NCBI GenBank assembly: GCA_018623135.1
Contig: JAAZVW010000007.1
Span: forward strand, 1-47,216
DNA length: 47,216 bases
Source: Pseudomonadota bacterium
GTDB lineage: Bacteria; Pseudomonadota; Alphaproteobacteria; UBA1280; JAAZVW01
Direction: 5' to 3'
The notes beneath the pieces were generated by a model. It saw nothing but the letters and a program-made list of their open reading frames with translations. It searched no databases and was not told the DNA's origin. Shown here one piece after another: positions 10,483 to 20,149 of the stretch; the stretch's first letter is position 1, and each line of letters opens with the position of its first letter. Made by a program: the position numbers and the translations under genes.

Positions 10483-11766
10483 ATGGATAAGTTACTCAAT
10501 GACGCACTAGAAACGCACGAAGCAGGTGATATTAAAAGTGCGATTGATAAATATGAAGCTTATCTGGCACATAGCCCTGATTCTGCGGAAGGCTACCGCT
10601 TGCTTGGCCTTGCACAATACCAAGAAAAAGATTTTTTACAAGCGGCGAGCTCTCTTTCCCGCGCGTTAACACTTAACCAACAAGATGGTCGTATTTATAG
10701 CTCATTAGGGATTGTGATGCGTGCACAAGGAAATTTAGACCTTGCTGAAAAGCACTTTTTAAAAGCAATAGAACTAGACCCACAACGCCCAGATAGCCAC
10801 AATAATTTAGGGATTGTGTATCACCAAAATCAGGATTTTAAAAAGGCTGAAAAGAGTTTTAAAAAAGCTTTAGAGCTTAAACCCCAGTCTTGCCCTATTT
10901 TGGTGAATTTGGGACACCTTTATAGAGACCATCAGTTTTTTGATTTAGCAATAGAAGCCTATAGGCAAACCGTTGGTTTAGAACCAGATAACCCAAGGCA
11001 TTTAATTAATCTTGCCCATGTGTATATGGAAAATTCACAGCTTGACTTAGCCATTAAAACATATGAAAAAGCCCTAAAAGTAGACCCTGAGAACGCCACT
11101 GTTTTACATATGATTAACGCCTTAAAAGGCACACAAACAGCGCACCCACCGCAAGAGTATGTACAAGAGCTTTTTGATTATTATGCTGATAATTTTGATG
11201 CCAGCCTAAACGCTTTAGGTTACGATGCCCCTGAACGCATTGCTAAAATGCTAGAGAATTTTCCGCAAATAGATTTAAAAAACAAAACAGTGATTGACCT
11301 TGGTTGTGGCACAGGTGCTTGCGCCCTTAAATTAAAACATACTGGCGCCAAATTTTACGGGGTGGACCTTTCACCAAGAATGGTCTCTATCGCACTGCAA
11401 TCTGGTATATACGAAGAAGTGATTATCGCCGATGCTATTACGGCACTTTCTGCGCTTTCTGAAGCTGTAGACATGATTATTGGCGCAGACTTTTTAATAT
11501 ACGTTGGCGCCTGTGAAGAGCTTTTTAAACTTGCAGAACACAAGCTTAAAAAAGGCGGTTTATTTATGCTAACCGCGGAAGAAGACCCAAACGAAACTCA
11601 TGGATATAAATTACAACATTCTGGGCGATTTTCTCATACGCCTGCGTACATGGCGCATTTGGCAGAGCAGTTTGGGTTTAAAATAATTGCGGCAGATCAG
11701 TTCCCTCTACGCAAGCAAGGTAAGCAGATGTTACCTGGGAAGCTTTATTTATATCAGCGCCTTTAA
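10483..11766 (+). CDS. TPR-repeat protein fused to class I SAM methyltransferase
   Basis: Multiple TPRs (LGLAQYQEKDFLQAASSLSRALTLN...) followed by VIDLGCGTGACALKLKHTGAKFYGVDLSPRMVSIA. Confidence 0.85.
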   Translation: MDKLLNDALETHEAGDIKSAIDKYEAYLAHSPDSAEGYRLLGLAQYQEKDFLQAASSLSRALTLNQQDGRIYSSLGIVMRAQGNLDLAEKHFLKAIELDPQRPDSHNNLGIVYHQNQDFKKAEKSFKKALELKPQSCPILVNLGHLYRDHQFFDLAIEAYRQTVGLEPDNPRHLINLAHVYMENSQLDLAIKTYEKALKVDPENATVLHMINALKGTQTAHPPQEYVQELFDYYADNFDASLNALGYDAPERIAKMLENFPQIDLKNKTVIDLGCGTGACALKLKHTGAKFYGVDLSPRMVSIALQSGIYEEVIIADAITALSALSEAVDMIIGADFLIYVGACEELFKLAEHKLKKGGLFMLTAEEDPNETHGYKLQHSGRFSHTPAYMAHLAEQFGFKIIAADQFPLRKQGKQMLPGKLYLYQRL

Positions 11767-11773
11767 ATTAAAT

Positions 11774-12658
11774 TTACGCTGAAAAGACAAAGCAACCTTT
11801 TGTTTCTTTAGCTTTGTACATGGCTTTATCCGCACATTTAATAAGAACATCTTTTTCTTGAGCATCAGTCGGGTAATTTGCAATACCAATGGATGTACCG
11901 ATTTGAATTTTTTGTTCTTCTAATATAAATGGGGTACATAAAGCATCTATAATTTTTTGGGCAACGATTTGGCAATCTTCTTTATTTTTTGCATCTTCTA
12001 AAATAACGGTAAATTCATCGCCGCCCATACGTGCGACTGAATCACTTTCACGCAGGCAACTTTGTAGGCGTTCTGTGACTGCAATAAGGAGATTATCCCC
12101 CGCTTCATGCCCCAAAGTATCGTTTACTTGTTTAAAGCCATCTAAATCTAAAAAGAGCACATAAATATCTTTTTTATCTCGTTTAGCGCGCGCCATGGCA
12201 CGTTCTAATAACGACATAAACAATTGACGATTCGGAATGGCTGTAAGCGGATCATGGTTCATGACTTTTTGTAAGTAGCCCATTTGCATGCGCTCCCTTG
12301 TCATATCCTCAAAAAACAACAAAGCATCGACATCTGATGTTTCTTCGGTTGGTACAACGCGGTAGCTTACGGCAAAATCATGCCCTGATTTAGATTGAAA
12401 GAACTCTGTCTGCGCTGAATAATAACGGTGCTGACGACAAGCATGCCCTATTGGAGACTCCTCCCAAGTATAAGCATTATGTTCGGCATCAAAATCTTGC
12501 ACAATTTCCGATATGGGTTTGCCTAACATTTCCGCACTTGTAAGTTTAAGGAGCACTTCTGCTGCTGGATTAGCAAAACAAATGATACCTTTATCGTTAA
12601 GGCCTATAACAGCTTCTTTAATATGTGCGCACACCCAATCTGTAACTTGCTGAACCAT
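11774..12658 (-). CDS. PAS-GGDEF diguanylate cyclase
   Basis: PAS-like N-terminus (IGLNDKGIICFANPAAEVLL) and LTAIPNRQLF...RMGGDEFTVIL...GTSIGIANYPTDA; start could be 12679 or 12658. Confidence 0.9.
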   Translation of the reverse strand: MVQQVTDWVCAHIKEAVIGLNDKGIICFANPAAEVLLKLTSAEMLGKPISEIVQDFDAEHNAYTWEESPIGHACRQHRYYSAQTEFFQSKSGHDFAVSYRVVPTEETSDVDALLFFEDMTRERMQMGYLQKVMNHDPLTAIPNRQLFMSLLERAMARAKRDKKDIYVLFLDLDGFKQVNDTLGHEAGDNLLIAVTERLQSCLRESDSVARMGGDEFTVILEDAKNKEDCQIVAQKIIDALCTPFILEEQKIQIGTSIGIANYPTDAQEKDVLIKCADKAMYKAKETKGCFVFSA

Positions 12659-12807
12659 ATTAATACCCCTACTTTGCATCCATTTTCTTTTTATAGCTCT
12701 TTTTATGTAGTGTAGGTAAAAGACAGCCTATAAGCAAGAAGTGTTACAAAGATTATCTTGGTCTTAATATTGCTTGATTATGTATAAAAGATAAAATAAC
12801 AACCCTT

Positions 12808-12862
12808 TTATGTTTCAAAATTAGTCATTTAGATCAAAAGGTTGAATCTTTTTGAGACATAA
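12808..12862 (+). promoter_or_regulatory. Candidate structured 5' leader / dyad upstream of the receiver-domain gene
   Basis: 13-nt arms TTATGTTTCAAAA / TTTTGAGACATAA (12 Watson-Crick pairs plus one G.U) enclosing a second stem AGATCAA-AAGG-TTGA(A)TCT; the outer arm ends just before the GGAGG Shine-Dalgarno. Confidence 0.5.
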
Positions 12863-12882
12863 CCCGCAGGAGGTAGCACTCA

Positions 12883-13725
12883 ATGTTTATTATCCCGATG
12901 CATGCCAAGCAAAAACTCAAAAAACATTTAACAGAAATAGAAGAATGTAACAAATCAGCAGCATATAATGCCTTATACCTTACTTTAAGTTGGTTAAATT
13001 TAGATGAAGAAAGCTTACGCGGGCTTTATTTACTGATAGAGCGTAAGCTTGAGTATGAGTTTGGTCATACTTCTGGTTATTGTTATATTTTTAACAATGC
13101 AGATATTCTTATTTTATCTTCAACCCTTAAAGCCAAAGAGTTAGAAAAAATTGGGGCTTTTATCCAGGATATTTGTTTGGAAGATGCAGAACAGACATCC
13201 GATGAACTTTTGTATATTAAAATCAACCCTCAGACGAACTGGCCGACTCTTATAAAACTTTGCGATATGACAGAAGAAAAAGATATCCCCCCCATTTATA
13301 TGCACCCACAGCAAGACGTACCTGTACTTAATCGTTTAAGGCAACGACGCAACATGCCTTTATGCCTTGTTGTAGAGGATGAAACATCTTACAGATTCCA
13401 GCTGGCTTCTTCTTTAATAGAACATGCAGAAGTACTAGAATGCTACGATTTTCAGGACGCTTTGGAAAGCTACCGCTTGAACTTGCCTGATTGCGTGTTT
13501 TTAGATGCGGCCATGGCACAGGGTACCGGTTTAGAGTTTTTAAGCCTATTATTAACCTTAGACCCTGAAGCTTATATTATAATTATCTCATCTGAAACGG
13601 ATGAAAATATCATACATAAAGCACAAAGTTTAGGGGCTAAAGGGTACCTCACAAAGCCATTTATGAGCGAACAAATTAGCAACTACCTCCAACTATATAA
13701 AGATAAAAAAAAGTGCAAGCATTGA
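12883..13725 (+). CDS. Response-regulator receiver-domain protein with ~150-aa N-terminal extension of unknown function
   Basis: C-terminal receiver CLVVEDETSYRFQLA...PDCVFLDAAM...IIIISSETDE...GAKGYLTKPF; strong GGAGG 12869-12873. Confidence 0.78.
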   Translation: MFIIPMHAKQKLKKHLTEIEECNKSAAYNALYLTLSWLNLDEESLRGLYLLIERKLEYEFGHTSGYCYIFNNADILILSSTLKAKELEKIGAFIQDICLEDAEQTSDELLYIKINPQTNWPTLIKLCDMTEEKDIPPIYMHPQQDVPVLNRLRQRRNMPLCLVVEDETSYRFQLASSLIEHAEVLECYDFQDALESYRLNLPDCVFLDAAMAQGTGLEFLSLLLTLDPEAYIIIISSETDENIIHKAQSLGAKGYLTKPFMSEQISNYLQLYKDKKKCKH

Positions 13726-13833
13726 CTATAAAAACGAACAGACCTACCATATATGTTATTAATAGCCAAATTGTGGCTAAATGAAAAATTAATAAGAACT
13801 AAAAAATAATAAATAAGGGTTCGCTTTCGTATC

Positions 13834-15966
13834 ATGTCTAGCACAACATTAGAACAACTTCAGCAACAGCTTAATAACTTACAAGAGCAACTTAACGGAT
13901 TAAAACAAGCTGAACCAAATGATGCGCCTGACATCGAAACCTCAGTTTCGGAGGAAGACATGATGGCTGCAATGATGAACGAAGCTGAACAACAACCTTT
14001 AGAACAAGAGGCAGAAACACCTGAGCCGACGCAAAATGCTGAAGAAAGTACTTACGGTGGCTTTGATGCGCAAGCAGCTATTGATTATACATCTGAAAAG
14101 CATGGTGGAAACAACACCCAGTATTCTGAACAAACAATCGCCTTCTTTAAGCACGAAGATACCCTGCAACGTATAATGCACGTTGTAAAAGATGGTATTT
14201 TATTAATAGACCAACATGGCGTTATTAGAGGCTTTAGTAAAGGTGCTGAAGATATATTTGGTTATAAAGAAGAAGATGTTATTGATACGCGTGCGCAGAA
14301 GCTTTTCCCACAAGATGAACGTGAAAAGTTTAAAAAGTTCTTCTTTAGGCTTAATGAAGAAGCAACATCTGCTCTTGAATCACAAAGCGAACTTCCTCAA
14401 GCCACAACAGAGCTTGATGCCAAACATTTTTTACATGCTGATATGCGCCGCGTAAAGCTAGATATGCACGCTATACCTTTTGACGATGCTTATTTTTATA
14501 TTTGTTTAGCTCAAGATATGCGACAAGTTTTAAAACACAAAGAACGTATGCTTGAACGTAGCCAACTTGCGCAACTACTTAAAGAAGTAGCACGTAGCCT
14601 GAACCACGCCCCAAGCATTGAAGATGCTATTTGCAAAACATTAGAACTTTTGGGCGAGCAAATTCATTTTGATTTAGGGCATGCCTATATTTATTGCGCA
14701 CAAGAAAATACATTTAAAAGCCATAACCACTGGGTAAAACCCAAAGGTGGCGAATTTGCACTTTTTAAAAATACCACGGCACAAACAACATTTAACGAAA
14801 CAGAAGGCCTTATCGGTGTAACCTTCCAGTATGCTGAGCCACAGCATTTTGAATATTTAGATGAAACGCTAAACGATGCGCGTTTAACAGCCATGAAATC
14901 AACAGGCTTTAAGCAGGCGATTACTCTGCCTGTGCTGGTAAAAGATATTCCTGTTGCTGTTATTGAACTTTATCTACGTGAAGAAATTGAAGTTGATGAG
15001 CACATGATTGATATTTTACACAATATTGGTTACCAAGTTGGTCATACTTTACGCAGGCTAGAAGCAGAACACCGCATGAATGGTACAGAAGATGAAGCAC
15101 ATTTAGACCATATGATTGCCACAACATGTAACAATGCAGACAAATCAGAACAGAGCTCTGCCGAGAATATGCCGGCTGAAGCATTTGATATGGACACAAC
15201 AGAAGAAACGAGCCTAGATTCTGGTGTAGAAGACATGATGGCTGAAGCAGCCTTTGAAGACACTGCTGAGGGTAGCACTGAAAATAATACCACTACAGAA
15301 ATAACTGAACCAAGCTCAGAAACGCCTGCGGAGCCAATGCTTAATATGGGCGTTGCTGATTTAATGGACGAAAGTCCAGAAGAAGAAAGTCCTCTAACAA
15401 TACCAGAGCCTGAAAGCTTAGAAGAGGCTCCTGCAGAACAAGTGATAGCATCTGACATGGACATCACAGAAGACACAGCACCTAACATGGTTGATGAGCC
15501 TGTGCCGAATTTAGATGACATCTCATTTGAAGAGCCTGAAGATACAACTTTAGCAGATATTTCTTTTGACGATGCTCCTGTAGAGGCAATGCCTGAGCCT
15601 GAAAAGGTTGTTGAGGAAGAGGAAGTGCAAGATCTCTCACCTTTACAAAAACTAGCTTTAGAAGCAGAAGAATCAAAATACGAATATACGTCCGAAGGTG
15701 CTGCTGTTAAAAAAGAAGAATCCGCCTTAGATATGTCTTTACCAACACTAGAAGAAGACGCGTCAGCTACTGAGCAAACAGCCGAAACAAATACCATGGC
15801 TGAAACGACAGAAGCAGAATCAGCTCTTTCTGCATTAGAATCCGTTGCACAGGAACAAACGGACACCGCATCTTCAACAGAAACGCCAACAGATGAGGAT
15901 TCCGATGATTTTGTATCGGAAGAAGACCGACGTATTGCAGAGCAAATGATGGCTATGGAAAGTTAG
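13834..15966 (+). CDS. PAS-GAF sensory protein with long acidic low-complexity C-terminal tail; no catalytic output domain seen
   Basis: PAS-like region KDGILLIDQHGVIRGFSKGAEDIFGYKEEDVI; GAF-like region around EVARSLNHAPSIEDAICKTLELLGEQ...ITLPVLVKDIPVAVIELYLRE; then ~280 aa rich in E/D/A/T/S. Confidence 0.75.
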   Translation: MSSTTLEQLQQQLNNLQEQLNGLKQAEPNDAPDIETSVSEEDMMAAMMNEAEQQPLEQEAETPEPTQNAEESTYGGFDAQAAIDYTSEKHGGNNTQYSEQTIAFFKHEDTLQRIMHVVKDGILLIDQHGVIRGFSKGAEDIFGYKEEDVIDTRAQKLFPQDEREKFKKFFFRLNEEATSALESQSELPQATTELDAKHFLHADMRRVKLDMHAIPFDDAYFYICLAQDMRQVLKHKERMLERSQLAQLLKEVARSLNHAPSIEDAICKTLELLGEQIHFDLGHAYIYCAQENTFKSHNHWVKPKGGEFALFKNTTAQTTFNETEGLIGVTFQYAEPQHFEYLDETLNDARLTAMKSTGFKQAITLPVLVKDIPVAVIELYLREEIEVDEHMIDILHNIGYQVGHTLRRLEAEHRMNGTEDEAHLDHMIATTCNNADKSEQSSAENMPAEAFDMDTTEETSLDSGVEDMMAEAAFEDTAEGSTENNTTTEITEPSSETPAEPMLNMGVADLMDESPEEESPLTIPEPESLEEAPAEQVIASDMDITEDTAPNMVDEPVPNLDDISFEEPEDTTLADISFDDAPVEAMPEPEKVVEEEEVQDLSPLQKLALEAEESKYEYTSEGAAVKKEESALDMSLPTLEEDASATEQTAETNTMAETTEAESALSALESVAQEQTDTASSTETPTDEDSDDFVSEEDRRIAEQMMAMES

Positions 15967-15980
15967 CTTAAGCTATTTAA

Positions 15981-16015
15981 AAATAAAAAGGTCGGCTATG
16001 CCGACCTTTTTATTT
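15981..16015. terminator. Bidirectional intrinsic terminator
   Basis: Perfect 16-bp stem AAATAAAAAGGTCGGC-TAT-GCCGACCTTTTTATTT between convergent genes. Confidence 0.92.
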
Positions 16016-16028
16016 TTAAGCGATTACA

Positions 16029-17294
16029 TTATGAGTAGAATCTGTAAGCATTCTTACCACCATTTTTAGCCGCATACATCGCTTCATCTGAGTTACGCAA
16101 CAGGGCTTCAGGGTCTTCACCATCTGTTGGTGAAACAGCCACACCAATAGATGCACCCATTTGCACACGCTGGTCTTGCACCCAGTAGGTTTCGTTTGTA
16201 CGGTCAATAATTTGTTGAGATTTCTTCTCTAAAAATGCGCGGTCTTCTGGTACATTCCAAAGCATAATCACAAACTCATCACCACCTAAGCGGCAGACCA
16301 TATCACCACGACGCACGCAAGATGAGTAACGTTCAGATACAATTTTAAGCACATCATCCCCTGCTTCATGGCCGTAAGTATCGTTAATTGGTTTAAAGCC
16401 ATCTAAGTCAATAAACAATAATGCAATGCGGGCATCTTTCGCTTGTGCCATTTGAAAACGCGTTTCAAGCTCTTCCATAAGTGCACGACGGTTTGGTAGC
16501 CCCGTAAGTGCATCTGTTTTAGCCATTTCCATAGCTTCGTCTTTATGTTCTGGCCCTTGAATAAGCTGATTAATAGCTTGCGCTAATTGCGCATGCGCAC
16601 TTTTACCCTTAACAGGAAGAGGTTCTGGCTTACGGCCTTCTTGCAAGGTAAGAGAAGCGGCACGAAGATAAGAAATAAAGCGACGAATAGGCTTGTTTTC
16701 TGTACGCACACGAATAATAGCGTAAAGCAGTGCCAAGACTAACCCAAGTGGAGAAATTGTTAAAATTTGCTGTTGCGCATCTTTATACGGGGCTAAAAAG
16801 TCTTTCTGCCCTTGCTGCAGCAAAAATGCTAATGAGTATTGGCCTTCTTTTACACGAATATCGAAAGGCAAAATACGTGAAACAAACAGCTCACCCATCA
16901 TATTAAGCTCAAGGTCTTGCGCTGTGTCAAAATCAACTGTTTGCAATGCCTGAACAGCTATATTTGCTTGCTCGCGTTGCAGGGTTGTTGTCATTAAGCT
17001 ATCGATACCTTGGTAGGGTAGTTCAACTACTGTAATTTCTAGACCTGTTGTTTCGTGTACACTAAAGGCGATACTTCGCGCTTGTGTTTTTACACCTGCT
17101 GCTGTGCGCTGCTCACGCAGAGCATCGGAAGCAACCTCTTCAAAGGCTGCACTTCTTTTTTCAATAAGCTCAGCAATTTTTGTGTAAGAAGTTTCCTCAG
17201 CCGTAAAACCTGTAAGTGCATAAGCACCAAAAATAACAGCTGCTGAAAGTACAAGAACTGATAAAAAGCTTTTAATGAACGTTAAAATAGCCAT
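16029..17294 (-). CDS. Membrane-anchored GGDEF diguanylate cyclase
   Basis: N-terminal TM (FIKSFLSVLVLSAAVIFGAYALTGF), second TM (LTISPLGLVLALLYAIIRV), DALTGLPNRRALMEEL...RLGGDEFVIML. Confidence 0.9.
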   Translation of the reverse strand: MAILTFIKSFLSVLVLSAAVIFGAYALTGFTAEETSYTKIAELIEKRSAAFEEVASDALREQRTAAGVKTQARSIAFSVHETTGLEITVVELPYQGIDSLMTTTLQREQANIAVQALQTVDFDTAQDLELNMMGELFVSRILPFDIRVKEGQYSLAFLLQQGQKDFLAPYKDAQQQILTISPLGLVLALLYAIIRVRTENKPIRRFISYLRAASLTLQEGRKPEPLPVKGKSAHAQLAQAINQLIQGPEHKDEAMEMAKTDALTGLPNRRALMEELETRFQMAQAKDARIALLFIDLDGFKPINDTYGHEAGDDVLKIVSERYSSCVRRGDMVCRLGGDEFVIMLWNVPEDRAFLEKKSQQIIDRTNETYWVQDQRVQMGASIGVAVSPTDGEDPEALLRNSDEAMYAAKNGGKNAYRFYS

Positions 17295-17325
17295 ACGTAA
17301 TTATATCATCCTTTAATCACAAAAC

Positions 17326-17736
17326 TTACGCTTTAACACGTTTAGAGTCTATTTCTACATCTACAGTTAGACCTTGTTCTATACCAAATAGTGCTGGTGA
17401 GAAAAGATCCACCTTCTGGTGCATTTTAGATTTATCACCTCGGCAAAGCATAAAGCAAAAAGCTGCCGCACCACCTGTTGGTGTTACACGACATGGGTAA
17501 AATGCGAAATCTTCTGAGCCACCACCCGGTAGATCAACAGCTTTAAAATCATACATGGGTTCAAGAAATGAAATTTGCTGTGGTGCCAAATTAAGTTGAA
17601 GGGGTGCTGTATAAAAACTTACTAAGTCTAGCCCTTGTTGGCGGAACTTTTCAACAAGCTGTTCATATTCTTTTTCTAAGGCATCAACATCTGGGTGAAT
17701 CCCAAGCTGAGCGTTGAATTTAAGTGCGTCTGACAT
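17326..17736 (-). CDS. Hypothetical protein
   Basis: 136-aa ORF (MSDALKFNAQLGIHPDVDALEKEYEQLVEKFRQQGLDLVSFY...), no recognised domain. Confidence 0.6.
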   Translation of the reverse strand: MSDALKFNAQLGIHPDVDALEKEYEQLVEKFRQQGLDLVSFYTAPLQLNLAPQQISFLEPMYDFKAVDLPGGGSEDFAFYPCRVTPTGGAAAFCFMLCRGDKSKMHQKVDLFSPALFGIEQGLTVDVEIDSKRVKA

Positions 17737-17923
17737 CTGTATTAAACCTTATTAGATATATCTTTTATTATTATAGGTTTTAATCTTACTATAATAATGC
17801 GCAAATGTAGAGCCTAAAAACATAGACTTAAAGGGAAGTTGTTGTCTAAATACCACATTTTTATAAAGTGCTTGTTTAAAAATAACTGTTCTTTTTATAA
17901 AAAGTCGTTCAAAATCTTTTATT

Positions 17924-20137
17924 ATGAATAAAGTACAAGAAAAAAATAAATTCCAGTTTTATGTTTCTGACATGCACTGCGGTGGTTGCGTGCGCAAAGT
18001 TGAGGCCTGTTTTAACGACAATGAGGCGGTTTCTGTAAACCTTGCGTCTAGGTCTTTATGGGTTGAAACAGAAGACACAGCAGATGCTATTATAACCCGC
18101 ATTAAAAACAAAGGCTTTACCGCACAAAAAATTGAGCCCGAGCAGAATAGAAAAACCAGCAAAGAAGACCATAGTTTATTTAAAAAATCTGCCCTATTAA
18201 TTATAAGTGGCTTTGCATTTATGTTTGCAATGCTAATGCATAGCTTACCCCCTTTAAATTCCCCTATTTGGCTTATGTTAACAGCCTTAACACTTGGGCT
18301 TATGTTGCTACTTTATAAAGAAGTATATGTAGACGCCTTTAAAAGTTTTAAGTACCTACGCCCTAACATGAATAGCCTTGTCGGCTTAGGTACATTAAGC
18401 GCCTTTATTTTTTCTGCCTACCATATTTACCTGGTACAGGTGCTTAAACAAGATGTTTCTGGCATGCCTATTTATTACGAATCTGCCTTACTTATTTTAG
18501 GGTTTATTGCTTTTGGACAAGGGCTTGAAGCACGTGCACGACGCAAAGCGCAAAAAGCTATGGAGCGCTTACTTTATTTAACGCCACAAACTGCAAAGCG
18601 CCTTATTGGTACAGAAGAAAAAATAGTACCTATTGATGAAATAGAAAAGAACGACAAAGTAAAAGTACTTGCGGGTGAGCGTATTCCTGCTGATGGTATT
18701 ATTATTGAAGGCACATCGGATGTAAGTGAAACATTTTTTACAGGTGAACCTGGTGCGACTTATAAAGAACCTGAAGACAAAGTGCTTGCAGGTAGCCTTA
18801 ACCATACAGGAACATTACTTATAAAAGTAACACACACAGGCCAAGCAACAGAAGCATCTCGCGTGATTCATCTTATACATAAAGCACAGAGCGAGAAACC
18901 ACAAATCGCTCGTACTGCAGATTCTATCGCTGCTGTATTTACGCCTATTATTTTAGTGATTGCCACAGCTACAGCTGCTATATGGCTTTACCAGACAGGC
19001 CAAGTAACAATTGCCTTTACAACAGCACTTTCTGTACTTGTTATTGCTTGCCCTTGTGCTTTAGGTTTGGCAACACCTATTTCTGTTGTGCTTTCTATGA
19101 GCCAAGCTGCACACTATGGACTTATTTTTAGGCGTGCCTCTGCTCTTGAAAAGCTCCCTAAAATTACACGTATTATTTTTGATAAAACAGGAACCCTTAC
19201 AAAAGGTGAGCCTAGCATCGCAAGTTTTCATCCAGAAGAAGATACCAATCCGCAAGAAATTAAAGAAATCTGTTATGCTTTACAAAAAGAGAGCAAGCAT
19301 CCTCTTGCTTTAGCTTTTACAGATTTTGGGGTAGAGAGCGCTAAAGCTGTAGAACAGATGCAAACACTTTCTGGCATGGGTATTTACGGTGTCGTTAATA
19401 ACAACACCTATTATCTAGGCAACCCAAAACTGATGCAAAAATATAATATTAATTACAAAAGCGAGTTGGCTGATGTGCTTACACGCAAAGGTGAAACGCT
19501 TGTTATATTAGCCAACAACGAACAGGCGATTGCCTATTTTGGTGTGCAAGATAAAATACGCGATGATGCCCCTAAAACAATTGAGTATCTAAAAGAACAA
19601 GGATACCAAATAAGCTTACTTTCTGGCGATAACGCCGGTGCGGTAAAAGAGTTTTGCACCAAAGTTGGTATTAAAGATTTTAAAGCTGGATTAAGCCCTG
19701 CAGATAAATTAGCTGAAATAGCAAACTACCAAAAACAAAAGCAAAAAGTACTTATGGTTGGAGACGGCATAAATGATGCCCCTGCCCTTAAAATGGCTGA
19801 TTGCTCTATTGCTATGGGCACAGGTACAGATACAGCTATTGAAGCGGCAGATATTACCTTAAAAGGGCATAACTTATGGTCTGTTATCTTTGCTTTAGAA
19901 CTAGGTAAGGCCTGCCTTAAAAACATTAAACAAAATCTATTTGGTGCCTTTATTTTTAATAGCCTTGCCATACCTGTTGCCGCTGGTGTTTTTTACCCCT
20001 TTACAGGTTGGTTGCTAAACCCTGCGCTTGCAGGTGCTGCTATGGCTTTATCTTCTGTTACAGTGGTACTCAGCGCAAGCCGTATGCGTTTATGGAAAGC
20101 GCCCGTTTATAAAAAAACATACAAAAAAAATCGGTAA
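17924..20137 (+). CDS. copA: Heavy-metal (Cu+-type) translocating P-type ATPase
   Basis: N-terminal HMA motif DMHCGGCVRKVE, CPC motif VIACPCALGLATP, DKTGTLTKGE, MVGDGINDAPAL. Confidence 0.92.
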   Translation: MNKVQEKNKFQFYVSDMHCGGCVRKVEACFNDNEAVSVNLASRSLWVETEDTADAIITRIKNKGFTAQKIEPEQNRKTSKEDHSLFKKSALLIISGFAFMFAMLMHSLPPLNSPIWLMLTALTLGLMLLLYKEVYVDAFKSFKYLRPNMNSLVGLGTLSAFIFSAYHIYLVQVLKQDVSGMPIYYESALLILGFIAFGQGLEARARRKAQKAMERLLYLTPQTAKRLIGTEEKIVPIDEIEKNDKVKVLAGERIPADGIIIEGTSDVSETFFTGEPGATYKEPEDKVLAGSLNHTGTLLIKVTHTGQATEASRVIHLIHKAQSEKPQIARTADSIAAVFTPIILVIATATAAIWLYQTGQVTIAFTTALSVLVIACPCALGLATPISVVLSMSQAAHYGLIFRRASALEKLPKITRIIFDKTGTLTKGEPSIASFHPEEDTNPQEIKEICYALQKESKHPLALAFTDFGVESAKAVEQMQTLSGMGIYGVVNNNTYYLGNPKLMQKYNINYKSELADVLTRKGETLVILANNEQAIAYFGVQDKIRDDAPKTIEYLKEQGYQISLLSGDNAGAVKEFCTKVGIKDFKAGLSPADKLAEIANYQKQKQKVLMVGDGINDAPALKMADCSIAMGTGTDTAIEAADITLKGHNLWSVIFALELGKACLKNIKQNLFGAFIFNSLAIPVAAGVFYPFTGWLLNPALAGAAMALSSVTVVLSASRMRLWKAPVYKKTYKKNR

Positions 20138-20149
20138 ATCACGTATAAG

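Noticed and set aside
15042-15866. 274-aa minus-strand Ser-rich ORF
   Set aside because: Antisense shadow of the GAA/GCA-rich acidic tail of the 13834..15966 gene; no domain, no independent SD support.
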